From: Callorhinus ursinus
Lineage: Eukaryota; Chordata; Mammalia; Carnivora; Otariidae
Assembly: GCF_003265705.1 (NCBI RefSeq)
Contig: NW_020312817.1
Span: 30,467,820 to 30,531,819, forward strand
Direction: 5' to 3'
Length of the DNA: 64,000 bases
The notes under the pieces were generated by a model, which searched no databases, was not told the origin of the DNA, and worked only from the letters and a program-made list of their open reading frames with translations. The number at the start of each line of letters is the position of its first letter. The first letter of the stretch is position 1. The translations under genes and the position numbers were made by a program. Shown here in pieces: positions 10,745 through 21,755 of the stretch.

Positions 10745-11020
10745 TCAAAATTTCCCAAGGATCTCCAGGAGCAGTATTTTAACCAAGGTTGTTCTATCAA
10801 AGGCCCTAGAATATTGATTTTTTGAACTGTCAAAAGAAATAATCAAAAACCCTTTATTTTCATAAGAACGTATAACATTTGTATTTTTAGCATTAAATCC
10901 CAATAACACATGTAGTACTGTCTCCTGTTCCTGTGAAGAAAAAGTAGTAGATGAGTTACCTGGCACTTGTATATAGTCAGAGTCAAATAGATGAAAATAA
11001 CCAATTTCTGCAAATGTCAA
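10745..11020 (-). other. Unexplained antisense ORF (91 residues plus stop)
   Basis: An uninterrupted minus-strand frame with a balanced, protein-like composition (for example FAEIGYFHLFDSDY near the start and FNAKNTNVIRSYENKGF in the middle) although the DNA is AT-rich, where chance frames usually break sooner. I do not recognise a family. It has no signal peptide or membrane segment. It could be an exon-derived piece of a processed pseudogene, a fragment of an old mobile element, or chance. No splice-paired neighbours were found. Confidence 0.2.
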
Positions 11021-12364
11021 CTCTCGATGTCAAAGGATCTATCTTGAGGACTTTAACTTGAAGTAGAAAAATAGGATTTTTTTTTTTTTGGTCATTGTTT
11101 TCTTGTTTTCAATATGTCAACCTATTTTCATTCCTGCACTACTTTTTAAAGATAGCAAAGAGAGGGCAGTCTTCTCTGGGGAGGAAATGCAAGCACTTTA
11201 GCACCAGATGTCCCCAGTCAATTTTATTGGGGGGTTCAAAGCTTGGTGTGTCATCTTGAATTAAAAATAGCTCCTTTAAAAGCTGTGTATACTTAGGTTT
11301 ATAGTATAATATGAAAATAAGGTAATAAATATGTCAAGGAAGAGAAAAATGGCAGGAGAAAAGCGTGTGCCAATGAGAAGGTGGATGAACGAGCCAATGT
11401 AGCAAGGAAGGAAAAAACAATTCAGTAAAGGCTCCTCCCTGCCCCCAGAAGACCATTTCCCCCCCACATTTTCCTAATGTGATCACCATTTGCAGGAGAG
11501 AGTTACCTCCATGCTTTCCAATTTCACTTTCTAAAAATGCCTTGCTATTCGTCTTTTTTGCGTCCCGGGTTCTTATTAATTCGGAGCACTTCAGAGAAAT
11601 GGTGTCTGTTTTCCTTCACTTTATGCTCATAGAAGCACATCAATCATCGGCACCCTCCTTAAGCCACAGGGCGCAGGGGAAAGCACAATGAACTAGTGAC
11701 AGGATATCTTGAATTCTGGCCTGAGCTCGGCTGGGTGACCTGAAGCAGGTGCTTTGATTTCTCCATGGGAGCACTGCCATCTATAAAGTACTGGGGGTGG
11801 ATGGGATGATGTATTAGGGCTCCGCCAGCCTGATGGTCTGTGATTCAGTGACTGGCTCTGTACTCAGAAGATATCCAATAAATGAATGTTGGGCTAACAG
11901 ACTAGATGAGCCGCTTCTCTCTTCCTTCCAGCCTCGGTTCCAGTTAGAAATAGGTGGGGAGGGGAGGTGGGGTCATTAGTAACAGCATGATGTTTTGCAC
12001 GGAGGTGACGCATCCTTCAGTGGAATGTGGGGAACACAATAAATTGGAGGGCGGTATAAGAAGGATGTGATGAGGCACAAGGGGAAATCCTCGTGCCCAA
12101 GTGAAATTTCTTGATTTCAGCCTCCTGGCTTTCTCCTTGAGGGGCTCCCTCCAATCCCTTCTTTACCAAATGGTCATAGTGCCCAGAGAGGGAGGGAGTG
12201 GGGAAGAAAAGGGGAGGATGCAGGAGTCAACGCAGATGTGGAGCCTGTGTTTCTGGAAAAGGAAAAGCAGGAAGAGCCAATGCTTGGCCGGTTGGGAATC
12301 TGATTCTTCTCCTGGTGCAATGCCCACCTTACCATCACTGGGATCAGCCCTGCTCTCTCAGAAT

Positions 12365-12545
12365 CACAGAGCCTTGGGGCCATAGAAAGATCCTGCTTCC
12401 ACCTCCTGGTGTTATAGAGAGGAAATGAGGCTCTAAAAGAAATGACCAGCCCATCAAGAATGAGCCCTCCAAGGAGAGGCCAGTGCTGCCCTCAGAGAGA
12501 TTGAGTGACTTTCCCAAGAGCACACAGCGAAATGCATGACCGCTG
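12365..12545 (+). repeat. MIR-like SINE fragment
   Basis: 'agaggaaatgaggctctaaa' and later 'attgagtgactttcccaaga' 'gcacacag' follow the MIR order on the plus strand, with an insertion between the two blocks. It is diverged. Confidence 0.45.
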
Positions 12546-13306
12546 GGGAGAGGGCAAATATTAAATCTTGGGTTAATTCCTAAAATGTCAACAGAATTGA
12601 CTTCAAAGTGAAGATTTTGCTCATCTGCCCAAAAAGCTTCTGATAATTGAGCCTTACCACCACACTGAAGACGGAGACACTATCCTTAGACAAAAAGCCA
12701 AGGACTGAGCCCTCATCTGGCAAGTGAGTTCTAATCGAGAAGCACACAGCAACAGTCTTGGGATCGCGCTTAATACCAATGGGGACACAGAAAGGCCGAG
12801 TGAGAGGACAGCCAGAGCAAGTAGCTGTTAGGTGAACTCTAGCCCGCAGAATGAATGAAGCCAAGCCGCTTGCGTTTTCACAGCAGCCTGGATCCACGGG
12901 CGCTAAGTGCCCCCTGACCTTCAAGATGATTTGGTTTTAGTCTCCAGTTTCAGGATAAATGGAATAGAGTTGCACAAGTTCTTCTGAACTCTGTAATCAA
13001 CCCTAGGATATCAACAGTTGGAAAATGGTTATAGAACAAAGCAAAATGTTGGTTTTTCTTCATTTCAAAATGAAATAGACTTTTCTTTGCTCGTGGTTCT
13101 GTCGCAGCCGCCCAGTGTTTTGGAAAGTGGCTCTGGGCTGGGCTGCACACCCTTCCTCATCCAGGGCTGCAGCTGTACCCTCAGCGGCTCCCCCCACCCC
13201 TCACGGTCACCCTCTCCCAGAAGGAAAGATGCCCAGAGGCTCCCGTGGGTCAGCTGAGCCACTGTGTGGGGGACAGAGTAGAGGGAAGAACAAGTATCAG
13301 GACAGG

Positions 13307-13796
13307 TGTGGTAGGCAGAAGAGTGGCCCCCAAACTCGTCTACCTCTGAGTCCTTGGAACCTGTGAATATGTTGCCTCACATGGCAAAAGGGACTCTGTA
13401 GATGTGATTAAAGTTAAGGACCCCGAGATGGGGAGATTATCCTGGATTATCCAGTGTCCCCATCTAATCACAGGTGACCTTGAAAGTGGAGAACCTTTCC
13501 CTGCTGTTATCAGTCAGAGGAACATCTGACTATGGAAGAGTGGTCAGAGATAGACGACTGCTGGCTTTGAAGATGGGGGAAGGGAGCCGTGAGCAAAGAA
13601 TGCAAGCAGCCTCTAGAAGATGGAAAAGACAATGGAATGGACCCCCCCATCCCCACCCCAGAGCCTCCAGAAGTGAACACAGCCCTTCCAGGAAGACCCA
13701 TGTCAGACTGCTGACCTCCAGAACTGTAAGCCTAATGAGTGTTGAAGCCACTAGGTTTATGGTCACTTGTTACAACAGAAATAGGAAACTAATACA
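13307..13796 (+). mobile_element. Solo LTR, MLT1-like (mammalian MaLR retrotransposon)
   Basis: It begins TGTGGTAGGCAG and ends GGAAACTAATACA, with the order expected of MLT1 LTRs: 'gaacctgtgaatatgttgcc', 'catggcaaaagggactctg', 'gagatggggagattatcctg', then 'gacctccagaactgtaag' and 'ggtcacttgttacaac'. It is about 490 bp, a normal LTR size. No internal coding region adjoins it. It is an old copy and no flanking duplication could be confirmed. Confidence 0.8.
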
Positions 13797-13884
13797 TTCT
13801 GGCACATTCTCTTGAGTCTGCAGCAAAGGAGGTGTGGGCAGGGCTGGAGCCTGAGACAGCTCCATGGGGCTCAGAGCAAGAAGG

Positions 13885-14010
13885 TCCCAGCTTCACACTG
13901 GCATTACCTAGGGAGCTTTAAAAATGTTGATACCCGGGTCCCATTCCAGACTTACTAAACCAGAATCCAGTTAATACCCAGGAGCTGATATTTTAGTCTG
14001 TAATTCCAGT
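13885..14010 (+). repeat. MER5-like DNA transposon copy
   Basis: 'actggcattacctagggagc' 'tttaaaaatgttgatacccg' 'agacttactaaaccagaatc' matches the central part of MER5A. No coding content. Confidence 0.6.
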
Positions 14011-14514
14011 CTGTTGCCAAGAGGGCAAGAGACAGCTCAGCTTCCCAGGAGTCAAGTGGCCACGCTGTCCAGAGCCCAGATCCCTCCAGTGCCCACCCCA
14101 GTCTTCTCGCGCCCTCCACTGCCTTTACAGAAATTAACAGGATCCCAGAGCCCCTGCCTGTCATTGGCTCTCCGGGGCCTAACTGCACAGACTGTGCCTC
14201 TACCCAACACTCTAAGAGACAGCAAGTGAGCCCTTGAGCCACAGTCCTCAGGGACACAGTCTCAAGGCTGAGTGAGCCCTGAATAACATTTACCCAAAAA
14301 TCCTATGCTTTTTCTGTTCCTCCCCATTGAGTCCTCCCGGAGGTAAAAATAAAACAAGGACTGCACTTGACTTCCACCACTTGCATTTACCAGCTCCACC
14401 CCCCGCCCCCACCGCCCTGCCATCGCGTTGACTGGGCTTATTGCAGGGCTCCCCTGAGATCATTCTCCCTATGTCCCGATCCCTAGATCATTGTGCTAGA
14501 GAAGCAGATAGCTA

Positions 14515-14665
14515 CCTCGGTGCACATTAGAACCACTTGGGGACTTTTTGAAAATCCCAATTCCTGGACCAAACCTCAGATCGATTAAATCAGAGTTTCT
14601 GAGTGTGGGACCCACGCATCATTAATTTTCAGAACTCCCCAGGTAATTCTATTGTGCAAGCAGAG
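14515..14665 (+). repeat. MER5-like DNA transposon copy
   Basis: 'acattagaaccacttgggga' 'aatcagagtttctgagtgtg' 'ggacccacgcatcattaatt' and 'ccccaggtaattctattgtg' follow the whole MER5A order. This is one of the clearest copies in the cluster. Confidence 0.7.
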
Positions 14666-14814
14666 AGTGCATACTCGGCTATTCCCAAAGGCTTGTGCTG
14701 TCATCCGGGGCATCCTCTCCCGGCTCTGGGCTGCCTCCTCCTTCTTTTCTCAGCCTTTCTCATGCTTTCTCCAGATTCTTCTTACTTGTTCTCCTCCCTC
14801 CTCTTATGATCCAT

Positions 14815-14945
14815 GGTATCATCTGCGACGTTGTTAGAAAGGCAGAGCCTCAGACCTCACTTGGACCTACAGAATCAGAATCTACATTTTGACACGATCC
14901 CTGGGCATGGGGCCCGAGTTCAGGAAGTGCTAAACGTGGAGTCTG
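14815..14945 (+). repeat. MER5-like DNA transposon copy
   Basis: 'gacgttgttagaaaggcaga' 'gcctcagacctcacttggac' 'ctacagaatcagaatctac' matches the MER5A centre. It lies about 150 bp from the previous copy in the same orientation. Confidence 0.6.
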
Positions 14946-15704
14946 TTGCAGACATTCCATGTCATGGTGCTTCCGAGCCCTGTGACACAGGTACAGACCG
15001 GCGAGCCCAAGAGTCTGTGTGTTCCAGCGTGACTCTCAGATCGGCACATTGCATGTCCACGTTTCCCTCCACAGGAAGAGCTATGCAGGTTAATTTTCTT
15101 TTTGGTGGGTGCATTGGATTCTTGTTATTAATTACCAAAAGCATTCATCTAAAAACAAAATTTGATTATAAGACCCTGCTTCCCATCTATGGTCCTAGGA
15201 AATGTAGGACCAGCGTCCTTTCAAAAGGGGCTAGTTGTACCAAGTCCCTTGGCAGGTTGGCCTGGGCCATGGGGGTGGCCAGAGCCACTCAGTCCTTTGA
15301 GAGGATGGGGGCAAACTCATTTTTGCTCTGAGCCAGGAGATGCACTCAAGGGATAAGTCTGCCACCCAGCCTGCAGCTCCCAGCATGTCCTTGGGCAAGC
15401 AGGGCCACCCTAGAACATACTCCCGATTCCACAGGCATGGTTCATCTTGGTGACTAAGCCCATAAATTATCACATTTTAGCATTAAGAAGATGAGAAGAG
15501 TCAACATAGTTGGGTGATTTTATTGTAACCTCAAGGTGATGCCTTGTGGGAGGAAATGGTTTTGAAAAGTTGGTGCCTATAGGAGATCTGATCAGTTAGT
15601 ATGTCTCTGTTGGCATAAGAGAGGCTCACGCGGTATTACTGCGAGTACGTGGGGCTAATGCAGGACTCCTCTGGGGCTTCAACTGAAGGGGACTCAGAAG
15701 TCTT

Positions 15705-15780
15705 CCAGACTCCAGAGCTTCCCAAACTTTCCTGAGGATAGGATTCACCTGGATCCCTTGTTTAAAACAAACAAACAAAA
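15705..15780 (+). repeat. Partial MER5-like copy
   Basis: 'cttcccaaactttcctgagg' then 'ggattcacctggatcccttg' resembles the MER5 left end, truncated by an (AAAC)n stretch. Confidence 0.4.
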
Positions 15781-16934
15781 ATGTCCACCTGCTGCCAGGA
15801 TGAGATCTGGTTCGTGGGCACTTGAACAGGTGCGTCAGGCGAGTTTTACCATCAGGGAGGCCTGGACACACTGACATCCATTCCTGTGCCCTGGCCCCAG
15901 GTGCCAAGGCTTCCTCAGGATCACTGGAGACCATTTCTGACAGGCATTCTTCTTGTTTCTTAAACACCCCCAGGGTCATCATTTCTTGTCACATAAATTA
16001 TTCCTGTCCCTGCACAAATTCTCCCTATAATCTCTCATCATTAGCTTCTCTTCCAAACTACAATTAGTTATTTTCTCCTTGAGCTATAAAGCTTCATTTA
16101 TTTTCTTCCCTTATTTGCAAAGGAAATCTTTGATATTGCTGAGGGGAAAAAATGTTTTCCTTTAATGAGATCTTGTAATAAAATAACAAATTAGAAGTTT
16201 GCTTAGATAGAAATATAGCTGAACTTTTTAACTAGTCTCTGTCTCTGAAAAGTAACCTGGCTAGGGTGTCAGGCCACCAGCCTATATATCCTGAAAAAGG
16301 ATACACACACCCATGTGTGCTGGTACCAAGAGCTGCTACAGTTTGCAGATTAAAGACATATCATTCATTCCTATGATTTAACTCCATTTCAATTTAACAA
16401 AGATTTATTGAGTGTTTACCATGCACAAAGCTCTATGTCATTTGCGGGGGATACAATATAAAATTCTTCTAAGTGGTTTGATTACATTTGTCTGCAAGTC
16501 CCTTGATGAATGGCTCAGTAGCTTTGCCCGTAATAATAATTTTAGCAATGGGAGAGTTTCAGAGGTCCTCTGGTCCAAATTTGCAGTCCATTAAAAATAA
16601 ATCAACAAATGTGATAGAGATTGTGTTTTTCAGGACTTCACCATCTAGTAAGGGAGGCAATATTTTTAAAAGAAATAACACTAAATAAAATTAAAAGCAT
16701 CTATTCATTGGGTATGTGAATAACTCATCTGTCTGCCTCTGTAGATGGATTCATCCACCTCTGTGATGTAATAAAGAGAAGGATCAGTGTTGAGCTTAGG
16801 AGCAGAGTGTTCAACTCCAGTTAAGGATGATCCAAGAAAGGAGAGGACATTGAGCTTTCTTCATTTATTTATTCCACAATTTCCTGTTTAACACTAGGGA
16901 TAGGAAACACTAGGACATAGAGCCTGTTCTCAAA

Positions 16935-17835
16935 TAGTAACAGTCAATCTTCATGACCTGTGGCTTCCATATTTGCAAGCAAATTCTCATGGTACTTTTA
17001 TAGCCATCTGCAGACTAGCATGGCATAGGGGTGGGATTTGAGCTGCTTGACACACTGTCCCAGACGAGGTCAAACAAGGCAATGCTCTGCCTTCTTGTTT
17101 CAGCTGCCATACTGTTAACAAGTCTCTTTGTTGCAATCTATTTAGTGCCACATTTTTCCTATTTTTGTGCTTTTCATTGGTGATTTCACTATTTTAAATG
17201 GCCCCCAAGAATAGAGCTGGAAAGCTCTCTAGTGTTCTAAGCACAAGAAGGCTATGAGGTCCTTATGGAGAAACGACAACTGCCCAATAAGTTTCCTTCA
17301 GGCATGAGTTCAATGTCAATGAACCAATGATTCAGCACTTTCAGAAAAAGAAAGGAAAACCACCGATCTGTGTGTGATTCTGCTCTGGAAAATGCTAAAG
17401 TAGTAACTAGAATGCCTGATGAAGCTACGGAGAAGTAGCTGAACTTACGAATTCATGAAGTGACAACCGATGTGAAAAACAACAACAATATAGTGGACAG
17501 CATTGTGAGGTTAAGAGCCAAGGAGATTTATAGTAACATTATCCAGGGTCAGAAAGCTATTAAATCCTTCTCAGCTGGTGTTTTATTAAACAGAAATATT
17601 GCATATGATTAATTATTTTTAACAAATATACATTAAATTAGGTGTCTTCCAACAGAAATGTACATAAAACAAGTTTATATATCGATCTACTGATAAAAAT
17701 GTCATGACCAGAGGCCCACAGGAACCTAAGCCAGTATTTCCCCTAGGAGCAATGATTCAGTATTTGCTAATTTGATGTTTGCAGCAACTTTATAGAACTT
17801 AACTACTGCAAATAAGGAGACTTGGCTGTAAATGT
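16935..17835 (+). mobile_element. Degenerate Tigger/pogo-like DNA transposon
   Basis: The order of phrases matches what I remember of mammalian Tigger-type elements: 'gctgccatactgttaacaag', 'gtgatttcactattttaaat', 'ggcccccaagaatagagctg', 'cttcaggcatgagttcaatg', 'ggaacctaagccagtatttc' and 'ctttatagaacttaactact'. The middle (about 17200-17600) corresponds to the start of a pogo-type transposase with its helix-turn-helix region, but stops and frameshifts break every frame, so it is a dead fossil. The borders are estimates; Tigger elements insert at TA. Confidence 0.6.
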
Positions 17836-18474
17836 AGTATGGGAAAGAGACAGGTAATCGATTGCTCTGCAAAGTGTTCAATACTAAGCCTCCTCAGCAG
17901 CATTCAGGGGAATGCCACGGATGTGACTAAGTGACTAAGTTCTACATTTAAATACATTTTTTTCTGGAAAAACTTTTGAAAAAAAAGTTACATTTTTGCT
18001 TTTTAAGTTATTTGTGTATGAGCAAATGATTAGCTTATGATTAGCTATGATTTCTTCACAATCGTCAGACATACTTGGGAAATCTTGCAAGGGAGAAAAT
18101 CTAGCCCACAGATCATTTTCAAATGTATTTAAGTTTTATGAGTTTAAAATTTTACAATTAATGAAGTGGATATTGTGTTAATGTTTGGTAGACAATTACA
18201 TACTTACTATTGACAATATCAGTTTTGCAATTTTTCATTTTATAGCCAATAATATTTTGTTTGTTTTGGCTCAACTCATATTTTATTTTTTAGGACCTGA
18301 GAAAGTTCATATTCTTTGGTCACCAAGGGAAGAGTAAGACTTTGGGAACTCTGAAGCTTATGCAGTTCGAGGGTCCTTTTAAGAAAAAGAGCACAAAATT
18401 ACAAATACAAAATTAGGCCCCTTGGAAGAGGTATTATTAGCTCCCAGGTTAATTTGCCTCTGAGCAGCATGACA

Positions 18475-19060
18475 GCCTATTGAATAAAAGGTCCCCTGCA
18501 GAGGCTGCTCTGGGAAGACGAGGTAGGAAGCTATAGCAATAGTTCAAGAAAGTAAAGATCAAAGTCCAAACATGAGGATGGGAAGGATGCGAGAGAGACA
18601 AGAGATATTTAAGAGGTTGGTCTGATAGGACGTGGCATTTGATGAAGAAAGCCTCAGAAGGTGTCCACAATGCATTCTGCTGGGATGACAGTGAGTGAGA
18701 AGAGGGAATACAGAAGGGAATATGGGTGGTTGGATGGAGCAGATTTGGAAGATATATGAGTTCAGTATTGGAAATATCAAACCTGAGATGGTTGTAGACC
18801 ACCTCCAGGCACCACCCAGTGCATTCCAGATGGAGATGGATGGGAGTCATTTTATGTCTATCTGGGGTTCAAGAGAGAGGACCGGCCAGTGTGCACTGGA
18901 CAGCTGTTGGCATGTGAATGGTCTCTGAAGCCCAGGAGACTGAAATTGATAAGCCCTCCCATGGAAGTGCATAGATTGAAGAGGGAGGAATGAGGGAGAT
19001 ACGCCCTGGGCAATGCCAGCATTTAGAGGTAGAGATGCACAGAAGAAGAAAGAAGAAATG
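18475..19060 (+). repeat. Ancient LINE2-like fragment
   Basis: Purine-rich text with 'agctatagcaatagttcaag', 'ttggaagatatatgagttc' and 'gagatggttgtagacc' resembles the sense strand of L2-type 3' regions. It is strongly diverged and the borders are approximate. Confidence 0.35.
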
Positions 19061-20456
19061 TGTGTTTCTTCAATACTGTTCACTGAGAGCCTACAGGTGC
19101 TATGGACTGTGTAAGGTGTTGTGGGTTAGAGAAGCAGCGTCAGGTGCAGAGGCTGTAAGCTGGGCAGGAGGGAGGTGACAGGGAGCTGAAGCTGGAGGGT
19201 GGGCACATTTGGGTTTTCCAGATGAGGGGATTGATGAGCAAGGTCACAAAGCTAGCTAGAAAACCAGGAAATAGTGAGCCGTGCATTCTGCCTAGAATAT
19301 AAGCTATTCTGAGAGAGAGAGAGGGAGAGACCAAGATGGAGACAGAGAGCACCATATGAACATGATGGGTTGGAATTAAATTACGGATGGACTTTTGAAA
19401 GCCAAAATATGAAGTTCAACAACGGGAGCCTCTGATGATTTTTGAGTAGTTTTTTAAAGCAGATATGCATACAGTTGGCTCTCCAGAGACCAAATAGAGA
19501 CTCTTAAACAATAGAAACAGCAAGAAGTAGGGTGCCTGAACTCAGAGGGTCGCTGCAGGCATACGGAGGAGGGATAAAAGCAAGTGATCTTGGACGGAGG
19601 GACTTACAAGATGTTACTGACAGGACTCACAGGCGCTAGGATGAGCAAGTAAAGATGGAGCCCACATTCTGAGTCTTGATGGCTAGGGGGCAAGTTCAGC
19701 ATTCGCTGATATTGATCTGTAAAGAATATCAACCCGAAAGCCTTTGAGCGATAGAGCTCCTTCTCTGTGTGATTCCTCTGTGTGACCTGCACAGGGGTTG
19801 TGTTACTGTGGCCCCAGTTCAAGAGGCTTCACCCCGCACACAGGTTGAGAGGAAGGTTGGACTTGGCTAACATGCCCACGTTTGCTCATTCTGCAGTTGG
19901 CTTTGTCATTACTGTTGTTTGTTTCTGTCGAATCCTTGGTTTTCCTCTGGTGGCACTTCATCTGGCTGGGTTTGGCCCCAACGCCCTTCTCCCTGAGCTT
20001 CTTTTAAACTTCCCTTGTCTTCCCCAAAGGGAACTGGTCCTCCCAGTCTCCCGTCCCCTCTCACAGAGATAAGCATGCCTGCTGGGCATTTCATTTTGGT
20101 TTTGTCTAAGAACCAGCCTGTGTCCGTCATATTTACTAATAAAGGGGAGAACAGAGGGTCACACTTCCAGCCTCCAGGAGTTCTCCTCCGACAGAGATTG
20201 ATCACCTGGAGATAGTTAGAAAAGTTGGAAAAATAGGGATGGAGCAGGGGAGGGAAGCGGGGAGAGAGGCAGAGGATGTCTCCTGTCATCCTAGGGAACT
20301 GGCTTCCTGGTGACCACCCTGCCAGGTCCCCCCAAGGACTTGCTAAGAATCCGCTATAAGTCCCCTTGGAATTCCCACATAAACCGCCTAAAGCTGCTTC
20401 TCCTAAGACCTATTCCTGGTGTTTGTGGAAAGGCTGCTTTTGAAAGTCTTTGCCCT

Positions 20457-20610
20457 AAAAAAAAAAAAAAAAAAGTTGGGGGGGGGGCACCTGGATGGCT
20501 CAGTCAGTGAAGCAGCCGACTCTTAATCTCAGCTCAGGTCTTGATCTCAGGGTCGTGAGTTCAAGCCTCACTTCGGGCTCCACACTGGGCGTGGAGTCTA
20601 CTTTTTTAAA
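20457..20610 (+). mobile_element. Carnivore SINEC copy
   Basis: The tRNA-Lys-derived head reads GGCACCTGGATGGCTCAGTC, followed by 'gatctcagggtcgtgagttc' and 'gcgtggagtctac'. Imperfect target-site duplications AAAGTCTTTGCCCT (20443-20456) and GAAGTCTTTTCCCT (20611-20624) flank it. Oddly, an A run and a G run lie at its 5' end, between the duplication and the head. Confidence 0.9.
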
Positions 20611-21334
20611 GAAGTCTTTTCCCTCCCCTCAAAGGCTTAGTCGCCTGCAGGTATGACCTGCTACATAATTTGCAGAGCCCTAGCTTCAAACATTAAGGAT
20701 TTCAAGATGGCAGCATCAGAGCATGGAACCAAGTGCAGGCTCTTCTGGAGTGCGGGGTCCTGTGGGACCTTAGAGGTCACACTTGCTTGAAGCCTTGCCA
20801 ATGGCTAAGTGTCAGTGCTTTGTGAGATGTGCTTTTACTGTGCATCCCCACTTCATCATGGGTATGAGAGCACACACACACCTGACAAAGCCCCCCTCCC
20901 TCCCAGCCCCCTTACCACCTGGTCATAATATGCATCCACACCCTCTGCTCGGCTGCTCCCGTGCCTATCTGCCCAGCTTACCCGCAGAGACTCCTCTGTA
21001 GAAAAGGATTCTCATTCTGTTTTTCTACTTAATTTACTCCACCTCCTCTCCAGCCAACCTTTTGGTTAATAGAGGTTAACCTTTTGGGTAAGATGTGAAT
21101 ATTCTCACCCAGTCACAGGAACCATAAAATGAGAAAATGAAGGGATGTCTTCTCCTAGACACCACAGTTAAGATGCAATTCCAGTGTAGGGGTAACCCAG
21201 GGAGTGGCTATCGGCTAGAATTTTCTCCCTGGAGAGGAGGGTCTGGGGCAACCTGGGGACATGGTGACATTGGCAAAATCCCACTTGACAGTTCGTCCTG
21301 TTTTTTAGCAGTGTGAATGCTGTGATCTTTGCTT

Positions 21335-21420
21335 TTACCTAGATGAGGAAACTGAAGCCCAGAGAAGTTAAGTGACTTCCCAAGGTCACACAGCAAGGAA
21401 GCAGCACAATCAAAACTAGA
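21335..21420 (+). repeat. MIR SINE fragment
   Basis: 'gatgaggaaactgaagccca' 'gagaagttaagtgacttccc' 'aaggtcacacagcaagg' is a close match to the MIR core, plus orientation. Confidence 0.8.
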
Positions 21421-21651
21421 ACCCTGAGGCCTGGAACAGACTACTTTTCTCTACACACACTGAGGAGGACCCCAGCCCTCCCATCTGACCATTACTTCTG
21501 TCCACAGTGGGACATTTTATAAAATGCAGCTTAAGGCTCTGAAGCGGCTTCCATTCTATTTGCATATAAAAGAATCGACTCTGATTTCTCCTTTCCTCCA
21601 AAGATAATAACTTCCCAGCTAATTTTTATTTCTCCAATTCTCACTCTTCAG

Positions 21652-21755
21652 AGACAACCCTGCTGCCCAATTTAACCTCAGGACTCACATGAATTCCCAG
21701 GATCTGAAGACAGCCATAGAGAAAATCACCCAGAGAGGAGGACTTTCTAACGCAG
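21652..21755 (+). CDS. VIT: Vitrin, second exon of vWFA domain 1
   Basis: A 104-bp exon after CACTCTTCAG, ending GCAG|GTATGC. In frame it reads GDNPAAQFNLRTHMNSQDLK and then TAIEKITQRGGLSNAG, matching human vitrin with a few conservative changes. In classical VWA domains the equivalent of GGLSNAG carries the MIDAS threonine (GGTxTG); here that position is Asn, as in human vitrin, so this A domain probably has a weakened or altered metal site. One trailing base (G) joins the next exon. The reading phase agrees on both sides. Confidence 0.95.

Larger units (their letters stand above)
9758..21651 (+). other. VIT: VIT intron, 11.9 kb
   Basis: The largest intron in the window, bounded by GTAAGT and a TTCAG acceptor. 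It contains a MIR-like fragment (9990), an unexplained antisense ORF (10745-11020), an MLT1-like LTR (13307-13796), three or four MER5-like copies between 13885 and 15780, a degenerate Tigger-like transposon (16935-17835), an L2-like stretch (18475-19060), a SINEC (20457-20610) and a MIR (21335-21420). I saw no additional exon. Confidence 0.85.

Noticed and set aside
14813..15331. 172-codon open frame
   Set aside because: Its first part is a MER5-like repeat and the rest has no recognised domain.
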